Source of the DNA: CAYMEV01 sp964389675 [NCBI: uncultured Candidatus Sumerlaeota bacterium]
Lineage (GTDB): Bacteria; CAYMEV01
Assembly (NCBI GenBank): GCA_964389675.1
Contig: CAYMEV010000018.1
Span: 1 to 64,000 of the forward strand
Length of the DNA stretch: 64,000 nucleotides
Direction: 5' to 3'
In this document: positions 17,748-27,593 of the stretch, piece after piece
How positions within the stretch are numbered: the first letter of the stretch is position 1
Layout: every line of letters begins with the position of its first letter
Translations under genes and position numbers: made by a program
Notes under the pieces: generated by a model
What the model was told of the DNA's origin: nothing
What the model saw: the letters and a program-made list of their open reading frames with translations, nothing else
The model's database searches: none

Positions 17748-18526
17748 TCATATGGCTTAATAAGGGATCTATAGGCATCTTCATTCTTTATGCGGGAGAT
17801 TGACTCATTGACCCTCTTTATGAGCTCAGGGTCTGTCTGCTTCGGGAAAAGAAGGTATCTGTGATTTCCCTGGGGAGCGTCTTTGATGTATATCATTTCT
17901 GTATTTTCCGCAAGTTCGGGACTGCTTTCCAGTATAAACAGCGCTTCCTCCTTGCCCAGCATTGTATAATCAGTCCTGCAGGCATTTATCATTTTTATTA
18001 TATTTAACGGGATCGAGCTTATCCGCTCAACCCTGCCGGAATATTCATCAATTGCCCTGTCATACCATTCACCATAGGAAAATCCGTCAACAAGGGTCAG
18101 CTTGTACCCTGAAGAAAGGATCTGGGCTATATCGGACGGATCATTGCATTGCATATGCTTCCGGCACAATATAAAGACATTCTCCTTGTCCTGGTAGATG
18201 CTCTCAGAAAACCGGTACTCCTCTTCCCTTTCTGCAGTCCTGAACCATCCGACAGAACATGCATCATTCTCTTTTCTTAACTTCATCAGTATTCTCTTGG
18301 GCGGTATCTCTTCAAATTCATGATCAATGCCGGCATCATCCAGCACCATCCTTGTGATCTCCACCAGGAAGCCTCCAGCTGTGCCATCGCTCAATTTTTC
18401 ATAATAGGGAGGCCTGTGGAAGTAATATACGGTAAGTACAGGTGAATCTTCCCCATAGGATACAGATACACAAAGGAGCATCAGGAGTAAAAGGACAGAG
18501 GGGATTTTTATCTTTATTGATTTCAT
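17744..18526 (-). CDS. Periplasmic solute-binding protein (SBP_bac_3 type)
   Basis: 260 residues with a signal peptide (MKSIKIKIPSVLLLLMLLCVSVSYG) and the extracellular solute-binding family 3 pattern. It has 'GGFLVEITRMVLDDAG' in the first lobe, 'GWFRTAEREEEYRFS', and the C-terminal 'KRVNESISRIKNEDAYRSLIKPY'. No ABC transporter gene accompanies it. It is the first gene of a two-gene operon with a histidine kinase, whose start it overlaps by 4 bases (ATGA). The simple reading is that it is a soluble ligand receptor that signals to the kinase periplasmic domain, not a transport component. Ligand unknown; the family binds polar amino acids and small acids. Confidence 0.85.
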   Translation of the reverse strand: MKSIKIKIPSVLLLLMLLCVSVSYGEDSPVLTVYYFHRPPYYEKLSDGTAGGFLVEITRMVLDDAGIDHEFEEIPPKRILMKLRKENDACSVGWFRTAEREEEYRFSESIYQDKENVFILCRKHMQCNDPSDIAQILSSGYKLTLVDGFSYGEWYDRAIDEYSGRVERISSIPLNIIKMINACRTDYTMLGKEEALFILESSPELAENTEMIYIKDAPQGNHRYLLFPKQTDPELIKRVNESISRIKNEDAYRSLIKPYE

Positions 18527-18537
18527 ATCCTTATGTA

Positions 18538-18566
18538 ATTATACCTGATTATCAAAAAAAATTCAA
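18538..18566 (-). promoter_or_regulatory. Sigma-70 promoter of the binding protein / kinase operon
   Basis: The minus strand reads TTGAAT (18561-18566), 17 bases, TATAAT (18538-18543). The expected start near 18531 is only a few bases before the ATG at 18526. The messenger would begin at or within the AAGGAT ribosome site, giving an almost leaderless transcript. Confidence 0.7.
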
Positions 18567-18655
18567 CCTTTATTTTAGATCATTACTGCAGGGTCTCAGA
18601 CAGGTATTCCAGAGCTGATATGCCATGGCCGGGCTAATGGAATAATAAAATGTTT

Positions 18656-18684
18656 TTGACAAAACAGCTCAGTTGCTGTAGTTA
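18656..18684 (+). promoter_or_regulatory. Probable promoter of the GT-C membrane protein gene
   Basis: TTGACA (18656-18661), 17 bases, TAGTTA (18679-18684); the -35 box is perfect and the -10 box is weak. It lies 36 bases before the ATG at 18721, whose ribosome site is AGGTGAAA. Confidence 0.45.
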
Positions 18685-18720
18685 AGTATCAAAAATAAAA
18701 ATAAGCCAGGTGAAACAGAT

Positions 18721-20343
18721 ATGAAGCTTACTTTCTTAAAGGATAAATCAGAGATATTATGCCTTATTGCATGTATTTTGTTCTACTGCATCCTCTGTTA
18801 TTATATATCGCCGTTCGTTCCTGATGATGCATATATATCCTTCCGTTATGCCGAGAACCTTGCAGAGGGGAACGGCCTTACCTTCAACCCCGGGGAGAAG
18901 CCTGTTGAGAGTTATTCCAACTTTCTCTGGATACTCATAACTGCGGCTGCATTCTATCTTCAGCTGGATATATCGCTCTTTATCATCTATTTTGGTATGT
19001 TCCTGGGCATAATTTCCATCCTTGTATTTTACCATATTCTGAAAAATCTTGGTATGGACCCGGCAAAGAGAATAATACTGCTGATCCTTTTCAGCTTTTC
19101 GGGGCCGTTCATCCTATACTCTGTATCAGGCATGGAGACATCCCTGTACTGCCTTGTAATGCTCTTGATAATTGCATGCCTGGAGAGGATAATCAGAAAA
19201 GGCGGGCTGATATGGCATATCCTTCTGGCCGTCTTCTGCGTTATCCTTAATATGACAAGGCCCGAAGGTATAGTAATGTATTTCATTATACTGGGATTGC
19301 TCATTGTTTCCGGATTCATCCCCGAAAGGTTCCTGGACAGGAAGGTCAGCATTAATATTTCAAAAAGGTATATTATAACAGGAATTATCATTTTTCTATG
19401 CCTTCTTACTATCTACCAGGCATGGAGGATCAGCTATTTCGGAGAGGTATTCTCCACGCCCTTCCTGACAAAGAAGGGAGGCGGAAGAAGCCTTCTTTTC
19501 TCATACTATATCAATTTCCGCTGGTTCTTCCTTACACATAATATTCACTTTGCCCCCCTTGGCTATTATTACCTTCCGCTTTATATCCTTGGCCTGTACT
19601 CGGTTATTGCATCCTTTATCAGCAAAGGCAGGAAAATCCCCGTTTTTGAGGCTGCAGTGCTTTTGATCGTTATTGCATACAGCCTGTTCTATGTCAATTT
19701 TGTGGACTGGATGCCTGCAATGAGGTATTTTGTACCCTTTATCCCCCTCCTTCTTATTGTTTCCGGGGCGGGGCTTAAATTGCTTTTTGACTGGGAAAGG
19801 CCTCTTAGCAGGATACTTAATTATTCGGTTATAATACTTATCATATTCATCCTGAATTTTTCTTTTATAACTGCATTGAAGAGGGATGCTGTCAATCTGC
19901 AGGAATCAACACAGAAAAGCCTGAGGGCCATCGGGGAGTGGCTGAATGAAAACCTGCCGGAGGATACGCTTTTTGCCATAAGCGATGCAGGGGCGGCCCC
20001 ATTTTATTCAAAGCTTCCGGTATTTGACATAAACCCCTTTTCTCTTATTGACATAAATATTGCAAAGAACGGCTGGTCTGACGACTATTTCTTTGAGAAA
20101 TCCCCTGATGTGGTTGCATTTGTATCTTTCTCAATAACAAGCCCTAATTTTTATGAAATGCACTACAGGCTTTATTCAAATCCCAGGTTCCGGGAAAACT
20201 ACAGGCTTATAGGCATAAGCCGTTATGACTGGTTCAGGGACAGGTCATACTGGGTATTTGTCCATAATGATATCAGCCTGGATGAGGATGCAGCCAAGGC
20301 TTTTCCAAAAGGCCTGACATTCAGCCCGAAGTATCAGCAGTGA
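18721..20343 (+). CDS. GT-C fold membrane glycosyltransferase-like protein
   Basis: 540 residues with about ten membrane helices. The first periplasmic loop carries the hallmark '[15 protein letters not shown]' followed by '[19 protein letters not shown]'. This Asp-Asp loop is typical of polyprenyl-phosphate-sugar-dependent GT-C enzymes (ArnT/GT39/GT87-like and mycobacterial arabinosyl or mannosyl transferases). The C-terminal ~130 residues form a soluble domain. It would transfer a sugar from a lipid carrier on the outer face of the inner membrane. The 3' end overlaps the convergent GT4 gene by 10 bases. The function could be glycosylation of a surface glycan or of proteins; the sequence does not decide. 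Confidence 0.75.
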   Translation: MKLTFLKDKSEILCLIACILFYCILCYYISPFVPDDAYISFRYAENLAEGNGLTFNPGEKPVESYSNFLWILITAAAFYLQLDISLFIIYFGMFLGIISILVFYHILKNLGMDPAKRIILLILFSFSGPFILYSVSGMETSLYCLVMLLIIACLERIIRKGGLIWHILLAVFCVILNMTRPEGIVMYFIILGLLIVSGFIPERFLDRKVSINISKRYIITGIIIFLCLLTIYQAWRISYFGEVFSTPFLTKKGGGRSLLFSYYINFRWFFLTHNIHFAPLGYYYLPLYILGLYSVIASFISKGRKIPVFEAAVLLIVIAYSLFYVNFVDWMPAMRYFVPFIPLLLIVSGAGLKLLFDWERPLSRILNYSVIILIIFILNFSFITALKRDAVNLQESTQKSLRAIGEWLNENLPEDTLFAISDAGAAPFYSKLPVFDINPFSLIDINIAKNGWSDDYFFEKSPDVVAFVSFSITSPNFYEMHYRLYSNPRFRENYRLIGISRYDWFRDRSYWVFVHNDISLDEDAAKAFPKGLTFSPKYQQ

Positions 20344-21527
20344 CCAGTAACCCTGTCAAAGAGCATATTATAGCTTTTCAGTATCCTGTCTGATGTATAG
20401 AATTTATTAACATAATCAAGGGCATTTTCACCCAGCTTTCTTCTCTGGTACCTGTCTGACAGCAGTCTTACAACAGAATCCCTGTAGCTGTTAAAATCAC
20501 TGAACGGCAGTCCTGCATTCCCTTTCCTGATATGCCCCATTACAGGCCCGCAGCTTTCCCTGCCAATTACGGGGATACCATGGTAAAATGCCTCAAGGGC
20601 AATGATGGAAAGGCTCTCAAGATAGGAAGGGACAAGTACTGCAACTGCATTTTTTATAAGATCGTACTTGAGCCTTTCGGAAACGAAACCAAGGTATATA
20701 ACGCTTTCATCCTCGATATCCAGTCTGCCGCTTCCAGTTGCTATCAGTTTTTCCCTTCCGAGGACATGATGCCTGGACAGCTCCGTGTGGTATTCAAGTA
20801 TGTCGAAAAACCCTTTCTGTTTGTCTATCCTTCCTGAATATAAAAAGTACCTTGTATTCTGAATATCTATTTCAGGATCATCAGTGCCTGCAGGGGTATC
20901 TTCAGTTTTCATGCTGATCAGGGTATCAACAGGGATACCTTCTGTAATGAAATCATCTGTCTTGAGAAAGCCGTATCTTTTGAATGAATTTCTCTCCTCA
21001 GCTGTATTAAAGATAAAGCCCTTTGCCATGGGAAGCACTTTTTTATATATTTCAAGGCCAGCAGGCTTCTCCGGATGAAATGTCGGAATGAGTACCGCCC
21101 TTTTGGCATGCTCAAGGCCGTAAACTACAGGGTAATAAAGGTATGTATAGAACAGTGCTGTGTCATAATTGTTGATATTTCCCCTGATGTATTCAATCAT
21201 TGCGGGGGCATATGGCCCCTGAGCCTCTATCCATTCACGCTCCTGGCTTTCCGTATGCTTTTGCCCGGAAAAGAATGCTTCAGAGTATCTGTTGAACTGC
21301 TCAATGTCCCTGGCCCTTTCAACCCTGAACCTGATGACCCTTATATCATCCTCGACGGATTCGCCCTCAGGGTAATGATTTTCCCATGTAATGTAATCCC
21401 TGGCGCAGGTAGTTATAACTGTTATATTATGCTGTCTTTTCAGCATCCGGGCTATTATCCTGCTGTGAAGCTCGCTTCCTCCGACAAGGTCCCTGCCGTA
21501 TCTCTGAACAATGATGGCTATGTTCAT
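20334..21527 (-). CDS. GT4-family glycosyltransferase
   Basis: 397 residues of GT-B type. The N-terminus '[20 protein letters not shown]' with a Gly-Gly loop is the acceptor-side signature of GT4 enzymes. The C-terminal domain has '[17 protein letters not shown]' and the donor-binding '[20 protein letters not shown]' with the Glu-x7-Glu motif. It is the third and last gene of a minus-strand glycosyltransferase operon (23,645 to 20,334). Its ATG overlaps the preceding gene's stop by 4 bases. It likely acts at the cytoplasmic face of the membrane on a surface glycan. Substrate unknown. Confidence 0.88.
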   Translation of the reverse strand: MNIAIIVQRYGRDLVGGSELHSRIIARMLKRQHNITVITTCARDYITWENHYPEGESVEDDIRVIRFRVERARDIEQFNRYSEAFFSGQKHTESQEREWIEAQGPYAPAMIEYIRGNINNYDTALFYTYLYYPVVYGLEHAKRAVLIPTFHPEKPAGLEIYKKVLPMAKGFIFNTAEERNSFKRYGFLKTDDFITEGIPVDTLISMKTEDTPAGTDDPEIDIQNTRYFLYSGRIDKQKGFFDILEYHTELSRHHVLGREKLIATGSGRLDIEDESVIYLGFVSERLKYDLIKNAVAVLVPSYLESLSIIALEAFYHGIPVIGRESCGPVMGHIRKGNAGLPFSDFNSYRDSVVRLLSDRYQRRKLGENALDYVNKFYTSDRILKSYNMLFDRVTGHC

Positions 21528-22582
21528 AGCGATGCAAGCTTCCTGATCATTTCAGACGCCCTCTTTCTCTGCTCATCCATTGAAAAATAGCCAAGCCTCC
21601 TGTTCTGGGAGGATATTACCGTATCAGCAAGGCCTTTTTCCGTCTTGATCCTGTATATAAGCTCGGCTATCTCGTGGAATTTTTTCTCTTTAAGCAGAAT
21701 GCCCCCCTCGCCCATAGTTTCCGAAACTGCTCCTGCATCATATGCAATAACGGGGATCTGCGAATAAAAACCCTCAAGCACCGGCACACAGAATCCCTCA
21801 TGCTCGCTTAAGGATAAAAGCACCGTTGAATATCTCAGAAAGGTGGAAAGCTCCCTTTCAGATACCTTTCCTGTAAATACGATATCAGTCAGCCCCCAGG
21901 CTGATGCAAGCCGTACAAGAGCATTGTAATAATATTTATGGTCATTTATCTTGCCTGCTATCCAGAGCCTGCTCTTCGGGTAGAGCTTCAGCTTCAGAGG
22001 ATTAAATGCCCTTATTGCATCCTCTATCCTCTTGTTTGGAGCCACACGCCCGAGGACAAGCACATTCAGATAATCCCCGAGGTGCCTTGCAAGGCATCTT
22101 TTAGGGGGCCTGTCAAGCCTGGAAAAATCAATGAAGACAGGATAGACCTCCACATTCTCATACCCGTAGGAGCATAGAACCTCCATATTATAGGTGGAAT
22201 CGGCTATGGCAAGGTCAATATGGCCTTTTAGGGATTCTATCTCCTTATAGCCGAGAGTGATAATATTATAAAAGCGCTCGTCAATATCCTTAAAATAGGA
22301 TGCAGGCGTAATATTGTGGAATACAAGCACCTTCCTGCCTTTCAGCCCTGTGAACCTGGCAGTTACCTCAGAAGGGAGGGCATAATGAAGTATATGTATA
22401 TCATCCTCTCCGTCATCAATATCATCAAGGCCCCTTATTTCAATATTTGCATCAGGGTCGCTATTGAGTGCATAGACACTGTTTTTTATGCCGGATTCAC
22501 TTAAAAACCTGGAAAAGAGGATTATGGATTCGCCAATTGCATCATTCCTGTGGAGTACCGGTATGAACTGATTAATTTGCAT
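21524..22582 (-). CDS. GT4-family glycosyltransferase, paralogue of the next gene
   Basis: 352 residues. The opening 'INQFIPVLHRNDAIGES' parallels 'IVQFLPAFRMGDAIGSY' in the upstream gene. The C-terminal donor site reads 'SLSEHEGFCVPVLEGFYSQI' followed by 'PVIAYDAGAVSETMGEGG', with Glu-x7-Glu. The two proteins are clearly paralogous and have the same length class, so they probably add successive similar residues. The start overlaps the previous gene by 11 bases and the end overlaps the next by 4, a tightly coupled operon. The role is inferred from fold and neighbours only. Confidence 0.87.
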   Translation of the reverse strand: MQINQFIPVLHRNDAIGESIILFSRFLSESGIKNSVYALNSDPDANIEIRGLDDIDDGEDDIHILHYALPSEVTARFTGLKGRKVLVFHNITPASYFKDIDERFYNIITLGYKEIESLKGHIDLAIADSTYNMEVLCSYGYENVEVYPVFIDFSRLDRPPKRCLARHLGDYLNVLVLGRVAPNKRIEDAIRAFNPLKLKLYPKSRLWIAGKINDHKYYYNALVRLASAWGLTDIVFTGKVSERELSTFLRYSTVLLSLSEHEGFCVPVLEGFYSQIPVIAYDAGAVSETMGEGGILLKEKKFHEIAELIYRIKTEKGLADTVISSQNRRLGYFSMDEQRKRASEMIRKLASL

Positions 22583-23645
22583 CTAATCTATCCAGATATC
22601 CTTTCAGTATCTTTGAGAGGTCTTTTTTTAAGTATTCCCTGTACCACCTGTCCTGGTTTGCTACAATGCTTTTTTTAAGCTCATTGTCCCTGCAGATCCT
22701 GTCAATCAGGAAGGCTGTCTTTAAGTGGTCTCTCTCATCAAGGAGCACCCCCCCGTAACCCATGGTATATTTAAGCGCGCAGTCCCCTACTGAAACAACA
22801 GGGATGCCGGCTGTCATAGCCTCCATCACGGGCGCGCAGAAACCTTCATGAGCGCTCAGGCACAGGAATATATCGGCTGAGCGGTAGACTGAGACCCACT
22901 GCCTCGCATCCGTAAAGCCTGTAAATACCACATCATCCAGCCCCAGCCTGTTTATCATGGAGAGTATGCTCAGATAGTAATGGGAAAAAAGCCCCTCCTT
23001 ATCCCCCATCAGTATAAGCCTTGACTGAGGGTTCAGGGTCTTCTTATAGTGGTAGAAGACCTTTATGAGGTCCTCTATCCTTTTCTGGGGCGAGATCTTG
23101 CCTGTAAAGAGAATATTTACCCTGCCGTCATCAAACATCTTCTTGTATATCCTGCATGGTCTTACCGCAAAAAGGTCTTCCCAGTTGATCGTAAGGGGAA
23201 GAAGGCAGGCATTTTCAAAGCCTGCTTCGGCCAGTTCTTCCCTGTTATACTCAGAATCGGCAAGGTAAAGGTCAAATTTGCCCTTCAGCGAAAGAAGCTC
23301 ATCTCTTCCCTTCTTCACCTCCCTGTAGAGTATCCTGCTGTACATCCTGAAATATTCAGGGGGAGTGATATTGTGGTATATCATTATCTTCTTCTGGGGG
23401 AGCCCGAGTATATAATCAGTTATCTTTGATCCTATTGAAAAATGATAGATGATAGTATCATCCTCATTTTTCATATTGTCATATTTCCTGTAATACAGTG
23501 CCTTATCCATGGTATCATTATGGAAGAATTCGCAGAAGATAAGGCTTCTTTCCCCCCATGATTCTATGATCCGGTGAATATGCCATGTGTAGCTGCCGAT
23601 GGCATCACCCATTCTGAATGCAGGCAGGAACTGAACTATTGCCAT
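22572..23645 (-). CDS. GT4-family glycosyltransferase
   Basis: I choose the ATG at 23645 (357 residues), which has GGAAGG 6-11 bases upstream and starts right at the family's conserved 'AIVQFLPAFRMGDAIG'. A longer frame from a TTG at 23714 would run through the -35 box of the promoter. The donor domain shows 'FTGKISPQKRIEDLI' and 'CLSAHEGFCAPVMEAMTAGI' with Glu-x7-Glu. It is the first gene of the three-gene operon. Paralogous to the gene downstream of it. Confidence 0.88.
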   Translation of the reverse strand: MAIVQFLPAFRMGDAIGSYTWHIHRIIESWGERSLIFCEFFHNDTMDKALYYRKYDNMKNEDDTIIYHFSIGSKITDYILGLPQKKIMIYHNITPPEYFRMYSRILYREVKKGRDELLSLKGKFDLYLADSEYNREELAEAGFENACLLPLTINWEDLFAVRPCRIYKKMFDDGRVNILFTGKISPQKRIEDLIKVFYHYKKTLNPQSRLILMGDKEGLFSHYYLSILSMINRLGLDDVVFTGFTDARQWVSVYRSADIFLCLSAHEGFCAPVMEAMTAGIPVVSVGDCALKYTMGYGGVLLDERDHLKTAFLIDRICRDNELKKSIVANQDRWYREYLKKDLSKILKGYLDRLDAN

Positions 23646-23685
23646 AATACCTTCCAGAAAAATATTTTCATCAAGACAATGCTGG

Positions 23686-23714
23686 AATATATAATCTTTA
23701 TCAATAATTTTCAA
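23686..23714 (-). promoter_or_regulatory. Sigma-70 promoter of the GT4 operon
   Basis: The minus strand reads TTGAAA (23709-23714), 17 bases, TATATT (23686-23691). The predicted start is about 34 bases before the ATG at 23645. Confidence 0.65.
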
Positions 23715-23739
23715 TATAATTATTATCGCTTAAAAATGC

Positions 23740-23768
23740 TTGAAATTTTTGTATTATGGGCTTATCTT
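23740..23768 (+). promoter_or_regulatory. Possible promoter of the first PilW-like gene
   Basis: TTGAAA (23740-23745), 17 bases, TATCTT (23763-23768), 35 bases before the ATG at 23803. The -10 box is imperfect. A TATATAAAAT run a little downstream (23777-23786) is an alternative -10 without a good -35. Confidence 0.35.
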
Positions 23769-23802
23769 TATTGTAGTATATAAAATTGACAGGAGTTATA
23801 AA

Positions 23803-24906
23803 ATGAAACTGAATAAAGGCAATAAGGCTTTTTCACTGGTTGAACTGCTGATAAGCATTCTTCTTTTCGGGATCATATCAGCATCCATTATGATCACCAT
23901 GTCAACATCCTTCAGGACAGCAATGGTGTCAAAAAATGTCAATGACATGACACAGAGCACCAACAGCATATTTGAATCCATCAAGAAGGATATTGAGCTT
24001 GCCGGAACATTTGTCATGGGAGGGATGAACATACCCAATAATAACCCTACACGTGTTATAGGCGGGTTTGACAATGCAGGATGCAGGAACAACCTGGTCT
24101 CTGATGTACCTGTATTTGATGTAAGCGGTATCAATCAGCTCGGCGTCATACCAGCCGGGACAGATACCATAGCTTTTGCTTTCATGAGGCCCCAGGAAGA
24201 GATGGGATTAATCGGGTGCGACCCGACTGCAGGCCCAATAGATGCCCCCGTTGAGCTTACAGCGGCTTATGATAATACTGCCGGCATGATGTTCCTGACA
24301 GTCGGAGACAATTCAGAGTTCATATGCCATTTCACGGGCAATACCCAGAGGCCCATTTTGGCTGTTATAATGGACAGGAGCAAGGGAATGCTTTCAGAGA
24401 TATTTTCAGTAAGGAATATGCAGTTAAACAGGATAGACATAGCAAATGACGGTTTCAGCTCGGGCATACTCCTGGATTCATTCGATGCAGGCTCCATGGT
24501 TTACCTTCTTGGCTCAGCCCCAAATACAGGCAAGATAGAGTATTTCATCCTTGAAAGCTCGGATGCAAACCCTGCTGACCCCAATACACCGCTGAGAAGC
24601 CTTGTAAAGAGGGTAAACAACAGGGAGATATTCCCCGTTGCAGATAATATAACAGACCTTCAGCTGACCTATTTCTTCACAAACGGCCTTGCCGGAAACC
24701 AGGTGACAGCCACCCCCGCAGCTGTACAGGTGGACATGACAGTCAGGTCACAGGAAATGATAATCGGCGACCCGGGCTCAGCCCCTGATGTTGACCCTGT
24801 CACGGAGACAGACAGGGCAAGGTATTTCGAACACACCTATACATCCATAATAGCAATGACAGGCACTGTTTACAAGCCTGGATTTGATGTTGTCTATTAT
24901 CCATAA
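23803..24906 (+). CDS. PilW-like prepilin, cassette 1
   Basis: The ATG at 23803 follows GGAG and places the type IV prepilin signal at the N-terminus: basic leader 'MKLNKGNKA', cleavage before Phe, then 'FSLVELLISILLFGIISASI' with Glu5. The 367-residue length and the beta-rich C-terminal part fit PilW-type minor pilins. It shares blocks with the second copy at 27846-28967: 'TDTIAFAFM', 'MGLIGCDPT', 'GKIEYFILESS', 'DPNTPLRSLVKRVNNRE'. The product would be processed by a prepilin peptidase and inserted into a pilus or pseudopilus tip. It is alone on its strand and faces the PilV/PilX pair across a terminator. Confidence 0.88.
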   Translation: MKLNKGNKAFSLVELLISILLFGIISASIMITMSTSFRTAMVSKNVNDMTQSTNSIFESIKKDIELAGTFVMGGMNIPNNNPTRVIGGFDNAGCRNNLVSDVPVFDVSGINQLGVIPAGTDTIAFAFMRPQEEMGLIGCDPTAGPIDAPVELTAAYDNTAGMMFLTVGDNSEFICHFTGNTQRPILAVIMDRSKGMLSEIFSVRNMQLNRIDIANDGFSSGILLDSFDAGSMVYLLGSAPNTGKIEYFILESSDANPADPNTPLRSLVKRVNNREIFPVADNITDLQLTYFFTNGLAGNQVTATPAAVQVDMTVRSQEMIIGDPGSAPDVDPVTETDRARYFEHTYTSIIAMTGTVYKPGFDVVYYP

Positions 24907-24934
24907 GATTGTTTTTAGCATTATCGTAAAACAT

Positions 24935-24966
24935 AAAAAAAGCCGGCAATTTATGCCGGCTTTTTT
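24935..24966. terminator. Bidirectional intrinsic terminator
   Basis: A perfect 7-bp stem GCCGGCA (24942-24948) / TGCCGGC (24954-24960) with a 5-base loop is flanked by A7 on the left and T6 on the right. It can stop both the PilW-like gene ending at 24906 and the convergent PilX-like gene ending at 24986. Confidence 0.9.
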
Positions 24967-24985
24967 ATTTATTTTATTAGATATG

Positions 24986-27016
24986 CTATATTGCCTGGGT
25001 TAATCTTACCCACTCGAATATCAGTGAACCCTGGTTGGTACCGGGCATGTATTTGGGCTTTATTATGCTCAGCCTCTTGTCAAAGAAATACCTCTCATAC
25101 ATTCCGTCCTGAGTTGACTGATGGATAGTGAATATACCTCCCTCATAGTTGACTACTGAGCCAAGCAGTACCATCATGCCATGTACTGTCTTGTCCCAGT
25201 TGCCGTTATCGAACCCGATCTTTGTACCCTTGGAGTTGCCGACATTTGAATAATACACAATATTTGCATATATCCCCCTGTCCCTGTCCTTCTCTACAGG
25301 ATCTGAGACCTCAAGGCCTGTTGCAAATACAAAGGCATTCACCTCGAACCTGTCATTAAAATTATTTGAAAAATTATAGTGCCTCGGTACAACGAAGGCG
25401 TTCCTGCATATTAGTCCGTTCATGGTGTGAAGGTTTGAAAGAAGGTCATTTGTATAGTCCTCAAGGTTCTCCGGGATGTCAATACCGGAATATGTAAGGT
25501 CCCCTGTTATAAAGATATCATATGAGGATGCTATGGTGAGTATTCCGAAAGTCTCGCCGCTCAGGCCCCTGAATATCTGGTCTTCTATGTAGGATTCCTC
25601 TATCTTTGCAATTCCGTCTCCCGGCTTTTTCCCGAAATCCTGTATTGCAACATACTCACCCGGTGACCTTTCAGCATAGCCTATATTGCCGTCAACATAG
25701 ATTGCAAGCCCACCCTCTCCTATAGCGCCTGAATATTCATGGTGGTTTATATGGTTTGCGGGGATGGCTTTGTTCTTGTAATAATCCCTTGTAATCTTTG
25801 TAATATTTCCGTCTGTATCCCTGAATATCTCTATGACCCATATAAGCAGTTCTGCTGAATTGCTTAAATTGGGCTGTTCAACAGTAAGGACGGTATTCCA
25901 TACCTCATGCCCGTTTCCATCATGGCCTACAAAATCTCCTGACCTGAATGTAAGGGATGAATCGCCGTATATGAATATACCTGAATCCGGGTCATCCGGT
26001 ATAAGTACCCTTTCCGCAGAATCGCTTGCAAATGGCGGTTTCGGGACTGCTGTATCCGGGTCTCCGTCATGGACAAGCGACATAAGGTCAGCGTTCAGTG
26101 TCGGGAAGGGTATATAGTCAGCATCAGTATCTATCTCCGTAGGTGTCCCGCCGAAACCTCCGTATGTGACCCTGTTGTCAGCATCTGCACCTCCGCATAA
26201 TCCGTACCAGTCTGCATTGGGGTTTTCCGGGTGGTCCCAGTCATAGGGGTAGAGCCCTGGCGTAAAATCCCAGTCAGCAATGCCTACGCCGTGGAATGAA
26301 AGGGGTGAAGGCACGGCATCCCTGTAAACTGAGAGTATTGATGCATTTCCGAGGTCACCCCAGTCATTGAATACAGGGTCTTCCGGGTTCAGTACCGACT
26401 GTGTGCCGTCAGCGGTCGTCGATACTGAGTCATTGCAGTGCACCCTCCCGTAAAACCTTGTGGTTGGGATTGGATTTCCCGGCACCTGGCTTACCCAGAA
26501 AGCATTGCTGTTGAAATCATGCAGAAAGTATGCAAACTCTATCTCAGGCGCAACCCTTACCCTTATCCTTATCCTGGATTCATTGACGGGGTTATTGTCA
26601 TCAAGGAGATAGCCCCCAACAACAACCTCGAAATCCTGGGGCAGGTCTCCTGCAACGCCCCCTATCCTCTCAGCTGAAAGTACCCTGAATATGCCTGCGG
26701 TATAGGTGCCTTCTGATGACTGGTAATTGAGAGTGTAATCATTCTGAAGGACAGCGGGGAAGTTTGGGAGCACATCCCCGAGGTCGCCCGTGGATGTCAC
26801 CCATTCAGGCGGGTCTGTAAGCCTCTCGAAAAATGACAGGACCATATTGACCCCTGTCATTGCATGTATATAGCTGACATTGCTGTCCTGGAAGGTGGTG
26901 CTTCTCTGAATCCCGGTATATGAACTGACTATGATCCCGATTGAAAGTACCAGCATGAGTACAAGGACCAGGAGCACAGTGATCAGTGCAAAACCCTTTT
27001 TCTTATCACTATACAT
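24986..27016 (-). CDS. Large PilX-like prepilin-domain protein, cassette 1
   Basis: 676 residues. The N-terminus is a PilX-like leader and helix: 'MYSDKKKGFALITVLLVLVL', with Ala replacing the usual Ser/Thr and Ile at the Glu5 position. A hydrophobic helix runs to about residue 30. The remaining ~640 residues are beta-rich and secreted. Shared blocks with the cassette 2 copy are 'FYGRVHCNDS', 'GIFIYGDSSLTFRSGD', 'GLAIYVDGNIG' and 'FRGLSGETFGILTIAS', which recall DUF4900-type PilX proteins. The size is several times that of a classical minor pilin. It is cotranscribed with the PilV-like gene 33 bases upstream. A surface-exposed tip or adhesive role is inference. Confidence 0.78.
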   Translation of the reverse strand: MYSDKKKGFALITVLLVLVLMLVLSIGIIVSSYTGIQRSTTFQDSNVSYIHAMTGVNMVLSFFERLTDPPEWVTSTGDLGDVLPNFPAVLQNDYTLNYQSSEGTYTAGIFRVLSAERIGGVAGDLPQDFEVVVGGYLLDDNNPVNESRIRIRVRVAPEIEFAYFLHDFNSNAFWVSQVPGNPIPTTRFYGRVHCNDSVSTTADGTQSVLNPEDPVFNDWGDLGNASILSVYRDAVPSPLSFHGVGIADWDFTPGLYPYDWDHPENPNADWYGLCGGADADNRVTYGGFGGTPTEIDTDADYIPFPTLNADLMSLVHDGDPDTAVPKPPFASDSAERVLIPDDPDSGIFIYGDSSLTFRSGDFVGHDGNGHEVWNTVLTVEQPNLSNSAELLIWVIEIFRDTDGNITKITRDYYKNKAIPANHINHHEYSGAIGEGGLAIYVDGNIGYAERSPGEYVAIQDFGKKPGDGIAKIEESYIEDQIFRGLSGETFGILTIASSYDIFITGDLTYSGIDIPENLEDYTNDLLSNLHTMNGLICRNAFVVPRHYNFSNNFNDRFEVNAFVFATGLEVSDPVEKDRDRGIYANIVYYSNVGNSKGTKIGFDNGNWDKTVHGMMVLLGSVVNYEGGIFTIHQSTQDGMYERYFFDKRLSIIKPKYMPGTNQGSLIFEWVRLTQAI

Positions 27017-27049
27017 AAAATTAACCTCCTGTATCAGTTAATAGTTATA

Positions 27050-27541
27050 TTAATAAACCCTCTTATTTACAAAGATTATGCTTGATGTTGTAAATTCGCG
27101 GGACCTTCCCCGCGAGTCATTCCACCTTATTGTCACCCTCAGGATATGCCTTGATGTAAAATCGGCATCAGAGGCCAGCATACGCACATCTATGGCCCTC
27201 TCATATCCTATATACCTCTCGATCAGAGTGCTGTCATCGAGAAGTACATACATCTGGGTATTGGGGACTATGGCCCTTCCATGGGCATTTGTATCCTTGA
27301 TAGGCATGAAGCCCCTTAATATGGCATTTGTAAGGATAGCTGCCTGGACATTGTTAACCGGCTGATTGAAATACTCCACTGTTGATGCTGCAAGTTCAGT
27401 AGCTATGAGCACATCCTGTGATGTCTGGACATTCTGAAGGGACAGCGGAAAAAGAGTTATAACTGCAATAACACCTATGGAGAAGACCAGAATAGCAACA
27501 AGAACCTCCACAAGTGTCAGGGCATTCTTTTTTGATCTCAT
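27050..27541 (-). CDS. PilV-like prepilin, cassette 1
   Basis: 163 residues. The prepilin signal 'MRSKKNALTLVEVLVAILVF' has Glu5 in the mature sequence ('LTLVEVLVAIL'), and a ~120-residue C-terminal domain follows. It matches PilV/GspI-type minor pilins. It shares 'SLQNVQTSQDVLIATELAA' with 'SVKNVETSQDLLIASEILT' of cassette 2. It is first in its minus-strand operon, behind GGGAG, and its promoter lies at 27594-27621. Minor pilins of this kind prime assembly of a pilus or type II-like pseudopilus together with PilW and PilX. Confidence 0.88.
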   Translation of the reverse strand: MRSKKNALTLVEVLVAILVFSIGVIAVITLFPLSLQNVQTSQDVLIATELAASTVEYFNQPVNNVQAAILTNAILRGFMPIKDTNAHGRAIVPNTQMYVLLDDSTLIERYIGYERAIDVRMLASDADFTSRHILRVTIRWNDSRGRSREFTTSSIIFVNKRVY

Positions 27542-27593
27542 TTAATTTCTCCCTGTAAAAGTAAAATTTTAATAAACAATCCTCTGATAATAA

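Noticed and set aside
23645-23714. Upstream TTG start for the GT4 gene, giving 23 extra residues
   Set aside because: The extension lacks a ribosome site, covers the predicted promoter and adds residues unlike the family.
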